A DNA stretch of 64,000 nt, from positions 59,083,115-59,147,114 of the forward strand of contig NC_031495.1 of assembly GCF_000237925.1 (NCBI RefSeq). Direction: 5' to 3'. Positions 11,559 through 22,637 of this stretch are shown here, in pieces (the first letter of the stretch is position 1; every line of letters starts with the position of its first letter). The stretch comes from Schistosoma mansoni (lineage: Eukaryota; Platyhelminthes; Trematoda; Strigeidida; Schistosomatidae). The position numbers were made by a program, and so were the translations under genes. The notes beneath the pieces were generated by a model that saw nothing but the letters and a program-made list of their open reading frames with translations, did no database searches and was not told the DNA's origin.

Positions 11559-11619
11559 ATGGCGTGTGATTTACAAATTCTCCTAGTAACAATGTTAATT
11601 TTAGTCAATAGAAATCACT
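11559..11619 (+). pseudogene. Orphan exon 1 (signal peptide) of a Ly6-like gene
   Basis: ATG followed by 20 codons that read M-A-C-D-L-Q-I-L-L-V-T-M-L-I-L-V-N, a hydrophobic signal peptide close to that of gene 2. It ends in phase 1 at CACT, directly before GTAAGT, exactly as the exon 1 of the complete genes. No exon 2 or exon 3 of the family is recognisable between it and the next exon 1 at 22638. It may be the remnant of a broken duplicate, or an alternative first exon splicing to gene 2 over about 14 kb. In that case the junction codon would be TGT, adding a cysteine. Confidence 0.65.
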
Positions 11620-13693
11620 GTAAGTGTTAATTTATAAATGTTTTATTTCTTCAAATACGGTCTGGTCATTATTAATACACAATTATTTCGAGTAAAAGGA
11701 ACAAGCATAGATCAGATTCCATGTGATTCAAACTATGAAAGACCTTGTTACCATAATTATCAAGTTATGTTATCTGTGATGAACACAGTTTAATCGTATT
11801 CATTGAGCTTGCTTTCAGAAATGGTCGTTATCTCACCTACCTTTATTGATGAGTATTGGGTAAATTGAGATTGTTAAACAGAGAGTATATTTGTCAATAA
11901 GAAATCAGTAATTGCTTTTTATTGGAAGGTTTTTGAACTTAACTGTGAAAATATTGACTTGTCTACGGATATTATTAAGTTTAAAGATAGTTAATATATT
12001 ACAATCGAAGAATAAATGGCACTAGAATATAAACGAATATATTCAATAAAGGAGGTTTTTAGAGAAGTAAAGTATATCAGTCTTTCCAGATTACGGGGTG
12101 ATTACCCACAAATAATTGGTATTTCTGAGAGAGAATAGTATGAAATTCTGTGGATCCCAATAACATAATGGTTTTAATATAGAATAGGTATTCTCCATAC
12201 GACTACATTTGACATTATATGATTGTCAAATTTTAACTTTATGAATCTAGCTAAATCTGTTTATTCAGTTTGCATAATTGGTCAGACTGGTAAATATTAT
12301 GCAGTCTAAATCCAAAAAAGATTACAAGCTACCAATGTTTTGTTTAGACGGTTTTGTGAAGATTAGTCTAGTTCGAAAGTTATAATCAATACGGATTGAT
12401 CTAACTCCACCAGTTACGATTCCCTACTAAAATCTGACAAGCTTATCTCAACTGCAGTCGTTAGTGGTCACACGATTTAATTCTCGTTGGAAACTGTAGG
12501 AATTAGGTTCGATTTACGGAGAATAGAGTATAAATACTGCTGAGTAGTTACATATCAAAACAAAAACAGTTATCTATTACTTCCAAGTTTTTCATGACGT
12601 TACAAATAATATCATTCCATGATGGCTTAGTGTTAGTCGATGACTGAAATGATATTAGCTTATTCTTCGGACTACTGGAGTTCGGATGAATATGAAAAAG
12701 TCATTTATTCTCTAAAGAATAATTAGTGGGATATCACAAATATTTATTCAAAGTAAATAGCATATTTGGTTGATTTTAAGCGGTCACCGAGGTTAGCATG
12801 TAAGCACCTTCTACTTTGTACGAACAGTTTATGGTGATCTGATTGAACTTTTGAGCCACTTATTTAAACCTTCAGTTATTGGAATAGCTTTTCCTATTTT
12901 AGACTTGTTTTAATGACGTACTTATATATGTGAGTCGTACAATATACTAATGAATCTGTGCAGAAAGTCCACAACCTGTTATGGCATTAAGCGACATCAG
13001 ATAAAAAGGAGTCAATATAGTGATAAAAATAGTTTCTCTCCTGTCTATTTTAGGGGAAACTGGAGGAAAATACATTACGATATATAAAACAAAAGTTTAT
13101 ATGGTGTGAAAATGGTTGACAACTATTGTGGTTGATGATGAATAGAAGAAAAACACTGCTGGAGTACATTTTTTGAGTAGTTACAAATAAAGTTTCTGTT
13201 GAACTAGAGTTTAAGGCACCATTGTATATTTTATGAAGGAAATTCATTACGTTAACCAAGCAGATGTAACTGCATTAAAACTGTCATTATTATTCACAAT
13301 CTATTCATTAATTCATTTAACTATCAGGGGAAATAAAATGAAACCGAGATGAATCAACTGTGGTCTAAACAATAATGGAAAGATACAAACGATCAATATG
13401 TATGAAAACAAATGTCTGGTTTTGGATTTTATACCTTCTGGTACTTCATGGTGACATCTTAAATTTTATTTTCATAATATTTAATGATCATCATAGCTAT
13501 TAACCTTCTGATAGAACTAATAATATTTACTAAATGATCTATGTTGAGGTGACAGCCTTAAATTATTTCTGCTTCTGGAGTTTAGGAAGTAGTTCGGGAT
13601 TTTTACTTTGTGGGAATCTACTGATCTCATTTAATAGTATTTATTTTTAACAATCACAGGGATTGTGGTCTTAGCATCAAAGGAAGCTGAAAG
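11620..13693. other. Non-coding stretch where exons 2 and 3 of the orphan would be expected
   Basis: Searched by eye for the exon 2 signature (CYxC ... WCA then GTAAG) and the exon 3 signature (CCxxxxCN). Neither is found. No other repeat is recognised. Confidence 0.45.
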
Positions 13694-14643
13694 TAACTTA
13701 CTTACTTACTTTACTTACGCCGCCGACTAGCATTCTCCAACCCACTCTGTCCTGGGCCTTCCTTTTTAGTTGTATCCAACTTTTGTTCATTCTTCTCATG
13801 TCTGTTTCCATTTCTCGGCGTAATGTGTTCTTTGGTCTTCCTCTTCTCCTTTGACCTTCAGGATTCCATGCAGGGGCTTGTCTTGTAACGCAGTTGGGTG
13901 CTTTCCTCAAAGTGTGTCCTATCCACTTCCAGAGCTTTGTTCTGATTTATCCCTCCGCTGGAATCTGGTTTGTTGTCTCCAACAGTAACCTGTTGCTGAT
14001 AGTGTCTTGCCATCCGATCCGAATTATCCCGCGTAGACAACTGTTAATAAACACTTGGATCTTCTGGATCATGGCTTTCGTAGTTCTCCAGGTTTCTGCC
14101 CCATACAGTAGAACTGTCTTCACATTTGTATTGAAAATTATGATCTTGGTGTTGGTTGACAATTGTTTCAAGTTCCAGATGTTCTTCACTTGTAAATATG
14201 CTGCTGTTGCTTTGCAAATCCGCGTCTTCACATCTGCATCAGATCCAACGTGTTCATCGATGATGCTTCCCATATATGTAAAGGTTTTCACATCCTCTAA
14301 AGCTTCTCCGTCAAGTGTAATTCGATTGGTGCATGTTATATTGTATCGGAGAGTCTTGCTTTTCCCTTTGTGTATATTGAGACCTACTGATGCTCAGGCT
14401 GGTGCTACACTGGTCGTCTTCTCCTGCATTTGTTGTTGCGTGTGTGATAGAAGAGCCAGATCATATACGAAGTCTAAATCGTCCAGCTGCATCCTACCTG
14501 TCCACTGTATCCCGTTCTTTCTTCCAGACGTTGACGTCTTCATGATCCAGTTGATGACCAGGAAAAAGAGAAGGGGTGAGAGTAAGCAACCTTGCCTGAC
14601 ACCGGTCTACACGTCGAATGAGTCGGTGAGTTGTCCTGCAAAG
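13694..14643 (-). pseudogene. RTE-like retrotransposon 3' end, minus strand
   Basis: On the minus strand it encodes the end of the RT palm and the C-terminal region: 'GCLLSPLLFFLVINWIMK', a broken catalytic box 'LDFVYDLALL' where the family has a -DD- motif, '[16 protein letters not shown]' and '[15 protein letters not shown]'. It ends in the plus-strand run ACTTACTTACTTTACTTA, the tetranucleotide tail. One reading frame remains open for about 114 codons (13947-14291). The long plus-strand ORF over the same region is its antisense shadow. Confidence 0.9.
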
Positions 14644-16765
14644 ATGAAAGTAAACTATACGTTAAATGAAACTATTAAAATAAGCAATGTTTCAGTAACC
14701 TGAAAAGGTTGGAAATGAATAAAATCTACGTTTTGACTTAAGTATTTGACCCTTTAACATCTGTGTTTAAATTCATATCATAATACCTTTACGGTGAGTA
14801 TTTTTATTTGTGAGGACAAAGGTAAGGTTATTGTTGCCTCTGGGTAGTAATGAGCTGTCTTCGTCCGATAAGTACCAGTTACAAATGAATTACATTTATA
14901 CAAATCTCAAATGAAACAATCATGATCACATGCTAAAAATGACTCTAAAATTAACCATGCTGTTGTTAACTTGGACAGAAAAGTTTTCAATTTGTAAGCA
15001 TAACAATTTTTTACATTAAATATCGAAATAGTAAAATACATTCTCTTTTTGATTCAAAATACCAGACAAGGAATTCAATTGTGTACTGTCTGAAGATTGA
15101 CTAAATGAATGAACTCATTGTATAAAGTTTATTAACATCAGAGATGTTAACGTATTAAAGCTTAGATAGGTTGTAAATTGTGTTTAAATTGTTCTACACT
15201 CCTGAAAGCTGAAAAAAATTAGTTCCCACCAGCAGATGAATTGTCATAGACGTTTCCAATACCTGTTTTGTTAATGAGAATTGAATGATTTGTTGTTTCT
15301 AGTTATAATTATATTTTATCCAATATTCATTACTTGAATCTCAACTACCGTTAAATAGAAAGTGGCTAAACCATTCACTAACCGATTATTCAAAATCAGA
15401 TTCTATTATTTCAGGTATTTGTGATTAGTAAAGGCTGTTACTATTCCTATGTAAGCCATATTTAACGAGAAATTATTTCAACAGAATGTGTAATTTAATT
15501 CTCAATCCTTCACCACTGTTTACCGTGTAACTCAACTCGCTCTTTTTCTATCTGTTAGCGTAATGAAACCCCATATAGAATGCTTTACGTTTTAATTCGT
15601 TGGACGAAAACGGAAAGTGATCATGAATAGAGAACTGTTTAAAATTTTCTGGTAAACGTCAACTGTTAAATAAGGTACATTCATGTTTCAAGCTGAGAGT
15701 GGATATATGTTTGATGTTTATATCAGCACTGAAGATTAAAAACATCCACGGTTCTGTTTGGATTTGTCAGTGGTTAATCATTGACACAAATATTTTCGAC
15801 CTTGTGACGACATCTTGTAAAATAATAAAATTGCATAACCTATGTGACTGACAAAATCATGAGTACACGGGGAAGGAAATTGATTTCAATAAAATTCCCC
15901 ATTACTATAAAGCTTAATTTGCAAATTCCACTTGTGATGTCGATCTTAATCAATATAGATTATGATAGGTGTCGATTAGTTGATATTTCATTTAATAAAA
16001 CAAATCTGAACATTTTACGTGTTATCCTGTAATTAATATAATAATCCTCTAAAATTAGTCATGATTACGTATAGCAATTGTTATATCCCGTGGAGATTTA
16101 TGAATGGTAACTTTGAGAACTATAGACCAATATGGTATGTATATTTCTTATTGTATGATTGTTCGGTATTTAAACTATTCATAATCTTGTCCCTCTTATT
16201 ATAAGCTTTATTTTGACCTATAGACTAATATTAATAATGTTTCATATTGCAGAGGCTGTTATTGGTGTTCTGGACTAAACTGGCTGGGTCAGGCAGAAAG
16301 CAGGACTGATAAGTACTCAAGACTGCTCATATGGTTTTTGTGTATCATTGCTTTGATCGATAATTCACTACTCTCTGATAGGCAGTCTTATCACTCATAT
16401 ATATCAAACAGAGTACGCAAGCAATCTATATAACAGCAATGATCTACGTTTTCCGTAATTTTGGTTTGGTTTGGTTTGTATAACAACAACGAAATTTCTG
16501 GAAATTCGGCACATTCGTCAGTTAGAATTAGATATATATTCAAATGATATTTTCTAGTTTATTTGTGATAATCTGACTATTTTTGAATGCGACACTTTAA
16601 TACGAATAAAATGTCTTAGTATAAATGTTTCATTAAACAAATTTTGTGACATTCAAAAGTTAATCACTCAATTATATAGTTAATAATCAAGGTACACAAA
16701 GTTCTTTACTGTCGTACTTTCATAAAAAGAAAATAGAGGAGTTTAAATTCACTTAATATTGTTTG
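14644..16765. other. Intergenic, nothing firmly recognised
   Basis: Mostly AT-rich. A less AT-rich patch at about 16250-16445 (CTGGACTAAACTGGCTGGG) looks transposon-like, but I see no second copy in the window and cannot classify it. Confidence 0.4.
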
Positions 16766-16880
16766 TTTGAACCTTTGAATCTGGGATGTAGGTACATCAA
16801 GCTGACGAGTTCCGAATAGGACGAAACGCGCGTCCTGGATTCCACTGCTAGCCACTATCCATCTTTGCTTAGAGGAGTTT
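16766..16880 (+). mobile_element. Smα SINE fragment with intact-core hammerhead
   Basis: 3' part of an Smα unit: GGTACATCAAGCTGACGAG, the ribozyme, then CACTGCTAGCCACTATCC and TCTTTGCTTA. This is the classic Smα 3' region known from Schistosoma. Confidence 0.85.
16796..16840 (+). ncRNA. Smα hammerhead ribozyme
   Basis: The core CTGACGA and GAAA are intact, stem II is GTTC/GGAC, the minimal stem III is ACGC/GCGT, and the GTC cleavage triplet ends at 16834. Stem I ATCAAG/CTGGAT has one mismatch. Smα hammerheads are established self-cleaving RNAs; activity of this copy is inference. Confidence 0.8.
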
Positions 16881-18504
16881 AAGATTCGATTTCTCACTAA
16901 AAATATTTCATGCAAAAAGATTGTAAATCATATTCATAACTTTCTAGAATCGAATTCAACTTCCAAATATACCTAACTAAGCTTTCAATGGATTTTCATA
17001 GTAACCTAAGGCTTTTTAAAATTGAAACATATTCATCAATGAGAAACAAATGATAACTCAGGGGAGACTTTAATTATTATAGGGATGCTGAATTTCAAGA
17101 TGAATATTATCATGATTTAAGTGTAGATGGTATTGTGTTTAATTAAGGATGCCTTGACAGATACAGATCACCAGTAGATGAACTCTTTATTATTTCAGAT
17201 ATATTTAGAAGCAGTGTTATTTTAGTATCATAGTAGAAAGCTATAGTTAAACAGTATTGATTGAACCTGCTTTCACTTTAGTCACTTATGGGGTCTACAA
17301 GTTTAAAGAATACTAAGAAGTTTCTTTTATGGTGATAAGGGCAGTTTTTATTGTCAAAAGTTATCATATATTCCATATTTATCTTTGAAATGCTTTCATC
17401 AAAGCATACAATGTAGCTTGTGATGGATTAAAATTTCAACATGTATAAATCTATTGGATTATTACTATTGAAATAATTAATCAATAAACAAATCAGATTA
17501 AAACAGTGAGAAGCTTTATTGGCAAAAACTTACTGAAGCTAATGTACAAGAAAAGACTTCCGTTAGATAGGAAATTTACTTAATTATAATAGCCAACTCA
17601 AACTACATGGCCTAGAAACATCATATGATATGCCAGGCTTTTTATGATTTGTCTAACACTAAGTAAAATAAAAATCTTATTAGGTATAACTAATCCAATA
17701 GCTGAAGTGTTAAGATTTTCATCAGAAAATCGAGCTTTCTGGGGGAAGTACGAGATATATATAAAAGTGAAATTTGTTTGTAGCACACCAATATCGACTC
17801 TGCTGAATTTAGTATTAAACATTTCATGAATATAGTTTACATGTTCTTTTATAAAGAGGACTTAGAAATACAAATGAAGAAACAAAAAGATTCACTTTAA
17901 GATAGGATTTTATAACATAATTTTTTCATCAATGTTTGTTGGTTTGGTTACTTATTATGAACATTTCGTAAACAAGCTCTGTACATGAAAGGCACACATT
18001 ATTACATATAGCTACTTTTGATGTCTAACGGTCATTCAATTCATTTTCATGTAGTGATTAGATGTTTTGCTCTGAAAACATCTGGTTGAAGTGTCTAATA
18101 CAATGTCACACTTACATGTGTTATGTTGGCTTTTGGATAGATGAAGTAATTTATTCTTTTAGAGTCATTATCCGCATACATTTTAACCTCATCAATAATC
18201 TGTTTAATAAAAACTCGTCTGTTATTACAAATCTATGTACAGATGTTTCTTACCTACTCTGTCCATTAGGTCTTTGATATATCTTTATGGCTGATTATAA
18301 ATAGTGGTTTACGCTTTATCAAACAGATTTGGGCATTTCTGTCACGCTGATTCACAAGTATTTTTCTTCATCTGTCGTATTTCGTCTGGAGTATCGAATG
18401 TCTGAGTATAAGAATGTCTAAACATCAAGTCTTTGTATATAGTGAAATTTATGCTATGTCTGACCAGATCTATTCAATTTCAAAATATATCGATTATTTA
18501 CTTG
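16881..18504. other. Intergenic, nothing recognised
   Basis: AT-rich, with short chance ORFs only. Overlapping ORFs on both strands near 17600-17830 show no motif. Confidence 0.5.
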
Positions 18505-18975
18505 CCCCTGTTACACCTCAAGGAGGAGAGTAGGCCACCCACCAGCATTCTCCACACAACACTGTCCTGGACAATCCTTCACAGTTATTTCCAGCGGTTA
18601 TTCATTTCTCTGATGTCTGTGCTTCCCAATTCTCCGGTCTTCCCCTCTTCCGTTTCCCTTTACCATCCCAAGTTTACACTTGCCTCGTGATGCAGTTTGA
18701 TGATTTCCTCAGCGTGTGTCCTATCCACTTCCAACATCTTTTCCTAATTTATTCCTCAGATGGGGTGTGGTTTGTTCTCTCTTACAGTAGGCCGTTGCCG
18801 ATGTTATCCGGTCAACAGACATTGAGTATCTTACATATTTGTACATTTTTGATGATGGTTGTGGTTGTTCTCGAAGTTCCAGCTCCATACAGTAGGAGTG
18901 TCTTGACATTCGTATTAAAGATTGTGACATTGATATTGGTTGACAGTTGTTTTGAACTCCGCCTGTAAATCTTCT
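18505..18975 (-). pseudogene. RTE-like retrotransposon 3' fragment, divergent subfamily
   Basis: Minus-strand remnant with the same C-terminal region as the other RTE copies but closer to the subfamily at 27851-28405 and 36596-37545. It shares the degenerate GAGCTGGAACTTCGAGAAC stretch. It is truncated at both ends relative to those copies. Confidence 0.75.
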
Positions 18976-19514
18976 GGGGTTACAATCGGTCCCAAGTACA
19001 CACTTAGGAGAAGGGTTGGTCATAGGGTCAGCATCTCAGTGTAATAGGCGGCCTGCTTGAACATTTGGGCTACCTGTTCTTGTCATCTATATATTTCAAC
19101 AAGTCATGGGATTTTGTTTGTCTAAATACATAATTATGGCCATGAATTACATAGCCTATTCAGGTGCGTTTCTCAAAAGTGTACAGATTTTCGTTGTACA
19201 AGTTACAAAGACCCAATCAGAGATATCGGGGTTGCTGACAATGTGCAGCGAAAGGAATGCACATTATTCAAACGTCATTTGACCGGACTGCTAACCACTA
19301 ACTGGCGATCACTCAATTTTTGTCGTCAGGATCGATCAAGAAATAAGAAACGGAAACTTGTTGAAATACATTGTGCTGAGAATTCTATATTGTATCAAAA
19401 ATATAATATTTAATGAAGTTAATAATAATAATTATCTCCATCCCGTGAAAAATAACCATGTTTATAGAACTCTAATAGGGAAAGGAAGTGAGAGAGCAAC
19501 ATATTTTGAACCCT

Positions 19515-19805
19515 GTCATCAAACATCTATAGTCATTGACTTCGAACGACAAGCTGATCCGACCGAGGTAGTTCAGACCTTACAAAATATCTCTCTCCAG
19601 TAGTCAGTGATTTTATAAACCAATGGTTTCTCTCAGTTTGACCTAACCTAACTTTACTCCAACCTATTCCGACACCAACTAGTACTAGTCGAGGTAGGGA
19701 TCGACTGAGTATACGCAACAAATGTCCCAGCCATCTCTGTCGACGAAAACTCACGGTGTCGTTAACTGATTTGACAACTTTGTCTAGTACCTTACACATA
19801 ATTTT
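19515..19805 (-). pseudogene. Different non-LTR retrotransposon, RT C-terminal fragment
   Basis: A minus-strand ORF (19533-19799) contains 'RRQRWLGHLLRI', then '-LPRLVLVGVGIGW-' and 'GQTERN'. This matches the W-L-G-H-(V/L)-L-R-M ... G-x-G-W-x-K ... G-G-Q arrangement found after the RT domain of schistosome RTE/SR2-like elements. It is a different element from the '[12 protein letters not shown]' family. Isolated and truncated. Confidence 0.65.
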
Positions 19806-21372
19806 ATGACTTCTCGTTTGCCTACTAAATTATACAGTAGCAATCTTACACAAACTGCAATAGTTTTCCCATAGTAACAAATGAATGTTATCTACTTGAA
19901 AAGGCGACCTTTATTCATCATAAAGTAAGATAGCACGAAATGAAGCATTGTATAGACATCCTTCAACAAACAGACAGATATCTTGTCAATACCATACGCA
20001 GTGCAGGCTGATATAAACTCTACCAAGTTTTCTGAATTTATTCCAAAATGTCTCCGGCTGCCAATCCATCAGAGCTGACAAGATTTTCAAATAAACTAAA
20101 CCGTTGAACATCTATTAGGATAAATTATATGGATATTGTCTCTTCATGTATATCGTTTTTTTCCTTACTACACAAAACCATCTATGATATTATTATTCAA
20201 AAACTCAGCTGATTTGATATACTAAAATTAACATTTAACGGGGGTAAAAACTGGATTGTTTGTTCGCATTTATACTGAAGATTTGAAACTTATTATCTTC
20301 ATAAAATCTTCATATAATGTCAGTTACCAGTGGACAAGATTTGCGAGCTTAATTGCCTGCAAACTTTATTACATAATGGAATACAGCGGTCAATCTAAAT
20401 AGTAGTTTACTTTTCTTATTATCTAATGATTGGATATACTCGGATGTTCAGATTGTCTGTACGTATAAGTAGATGTTTTGAAATTTTCGTTCATCCAAAT
20501 CGATCATTTCCAATTTTCTTCCCTTTTATCATTAAAAGTTGAAGTCAGAGATATCCCGATTCTGTTTTGACAATACGTACCTGATTGTAGATTTAACTAT
20601 TAGTGAAAAAATTATGATGTTTTCGACTTTTTCTTTTATCACACTGACTAATGTAGTAAGAATTCACAAAATTGCGTAGCTTTTCAAATGCTACTTATGA
20701 TTGTTTTGACATTCACTTGTCATTATATTGTTCAGAAAAAGTATATTTTTGATTGTGTGTGTATGCGTAGAGAAGGAATGTTACTCCATTCATCATTCTT
20801 TTTGGAGAAGTCACTGTGTATATGATATTTTTTTAAAATTTCTCGTGTTTTATTTATTCTAATCAACATAAACAGAAGAAATATTTAATCTTGTTCTACA
20901 TAACGTTTGTGTTATGAGCAAAATATCTACTATTTAGGAATGTCAAGAAATAAACTTTGCTATAATAGGATAAAACGCATGCTCGGAGTCCCACTACAAT
21001 TCAATATCCAACTCTACTTGAACATTCTTGTTAGTAATTGGAATATGGAGGTAATCCACTCAGTATGCACATATCCTAAAAAAACTGATCAATCGCAGTT
21101 TTTAATACTAACAACATGAAGATTCAAACACTTGAAACTGAATTGATGTGATCATTTATTTGTTGAAAAGTCAACCTATGAAATAAAGAGACAAAAGTAT
21201 ATTTAAAAATGAATTCGCTGATAAGAGAACTCTTCGGTGAACCAATCTCTCTTATTTAATGTCTTAATGGGTGTATTCTGTTTACTAAAAACATTCGTAG
21301 CCAGCTAATCTACAGTCATCAGACAGAGGTTGTAGATATTGTTGAATTTCATTGAAACCTTGGACTGTTCTA
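19806..21372. other. Intergenic, nothing recognised
   Basis: AT-rich, with no coding or repeat signal. Confidence 0.5.
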
Positions 21373-21472
21373 AGTTAGAAAACTATTGAAAACCTGGAAG
21401 CATTGGAAGAAAATTCTGGAAATCGAATCCACGACTTCTGGTCCCCTGCGAAAACGCTTAACCTATAAAACA
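21373..21472 (-). mobile_element. Heavily decayed type A SINE
   Basis: Recognisable by GAAAACCTGGAAGCATTGGA, followed by GAATCCACGACTTC and CGCTTAACCTATA. The hammerhead core is gone. Confidence 0.6.
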
Positions 21473-22513
21473 TATAAAGTGATGGTCAGGTGACAAAAAA
21501 ATTTGAACTTGAACTGACTGAATGGGTAGGAATGAGAAGAACAGATCTTATGAATGATCCTGAGGAAATGGACTCAATACAAATGAGACAGAAAGACAGA
21601 ATGCAATACAATCAAATACGGTAACATTATAAAGTTTTTATGAATTTATCAGACTCACCATCTGATAAGGGTTATTCACCATTTAGTCTCTTAAATACTA
21701 TACATATAATCTGACGAGTGAGAGTCCTTTTGGTTAACCACATATCAGTATTATGTAAACATTATTTACTGGGAATGGAAACACTTGCATATTATTTATT
21801 GTCTGAACTCGTTTTTTGCTGGATCTTCGGAATGATAACTGGAATTAGGAACAAATAAATTATTAATACCAAGTTTAACCAGAATCGTCATAATCGCTGT
21901 TTCGGTATATAGTCAACTGATTTATTTGATGTGATTAATGAACAAGCTTTGTTTTATTCCAATCAGTACGTGTATCAAAGAATTGTGAAATTGATAAAAG
22001 TGATTTATTATTTATGATCATATTTATTCCCCATCCAGTTCTTCTCATTCAAGCCTAATTTTCAAGTAATTGGAAAAGGTGCTAAAATCATTTCATCAAT
22101 TACTTCTATTATGAATGATGAATTGTAATGAATAATTTTTTACAATTGGCATTTAGGTTTACTCTTAATGATAAATGTCTCATTTTAGTGTAAAACATGT
22201 TTCTCTTCTCTCTAACAAGTGTTAAACTCATTCATTAACACATCTGGTTCTATTTCTGGGTATAACTCAAGTTTGTAGTTAACAGTGCATGAACAAGTAA
22301 AATCAAGTCTTGCAGGATGAACATAAAACTAATAAAATTGTATTAAGAAAAGTAAACAATCAAAAACAAATGTAAATGAGGGAATAATCAATTAAGGTTT
22401 TCTGGCAAACGTCAAAGTCTAGGTTAGTAATAATCATAGCTATAAATGAAACCGACAATTGATAGACAGTATATGTTTAATAAGTCTGCTGTATGCATTG
22501 ATCACTTATATTT
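21473..22513. other. Upstream flank of gene 2, nothing recognised
   Basis: No repeat or ORF. A TCTGGCAAACGTCAAAGTC stretch near 22400 resembles a segment of gene 3 intron 1 near 38265, probably old shared duplication sequence. Confidence 0.4.
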
Positions 22514-22637
22514 CTTATTGGTCAGTCATTAAAATATATTTTAGCACATTTTGTAAAACAGTGAAATTAAATAATTACAGAAATTGATATAATCTTAAAC
22601 GTTTGGAGCTAGGATTTAGATTTCGATACACTTCGAG
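22514..22637 (+). promoter_or_regulatory. Putative promoter of gene 2 (inverted CCAAT block)
   Basis: ATTGGTCAGTCATTAAAATA aligns with ATTGGCCAGTCGTTGAGATA at about 37834 upstream of gene 3. ATTGG is an inverted CCAAT box. It lies about 120 bases before the start codon. Its role is inferred from conservation between paralogues. Confidence 0.5.

Noticed and set aside
13894-14703. 269-codon plus-strand ORF, the longest open frame in the window
   Set aside because: It is the antisense of an RTE reverse transcriptase fragment; the minus strand carries the recognisable protein motifs.
16256-16300. TTGCAG followed by TTATTGGTGTTCTGG, considered as a decayed exon 2
   Set aside because: The frame closes at once and no CYxC or WCA-GTAAG context is present.
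18062-18277. 71-codon ORF with several cysteines, considered as an exon of the missing gene unit
   Set aside because: Cysteine spacing does not match exon 2 or 3 and there are no matching splice borders.
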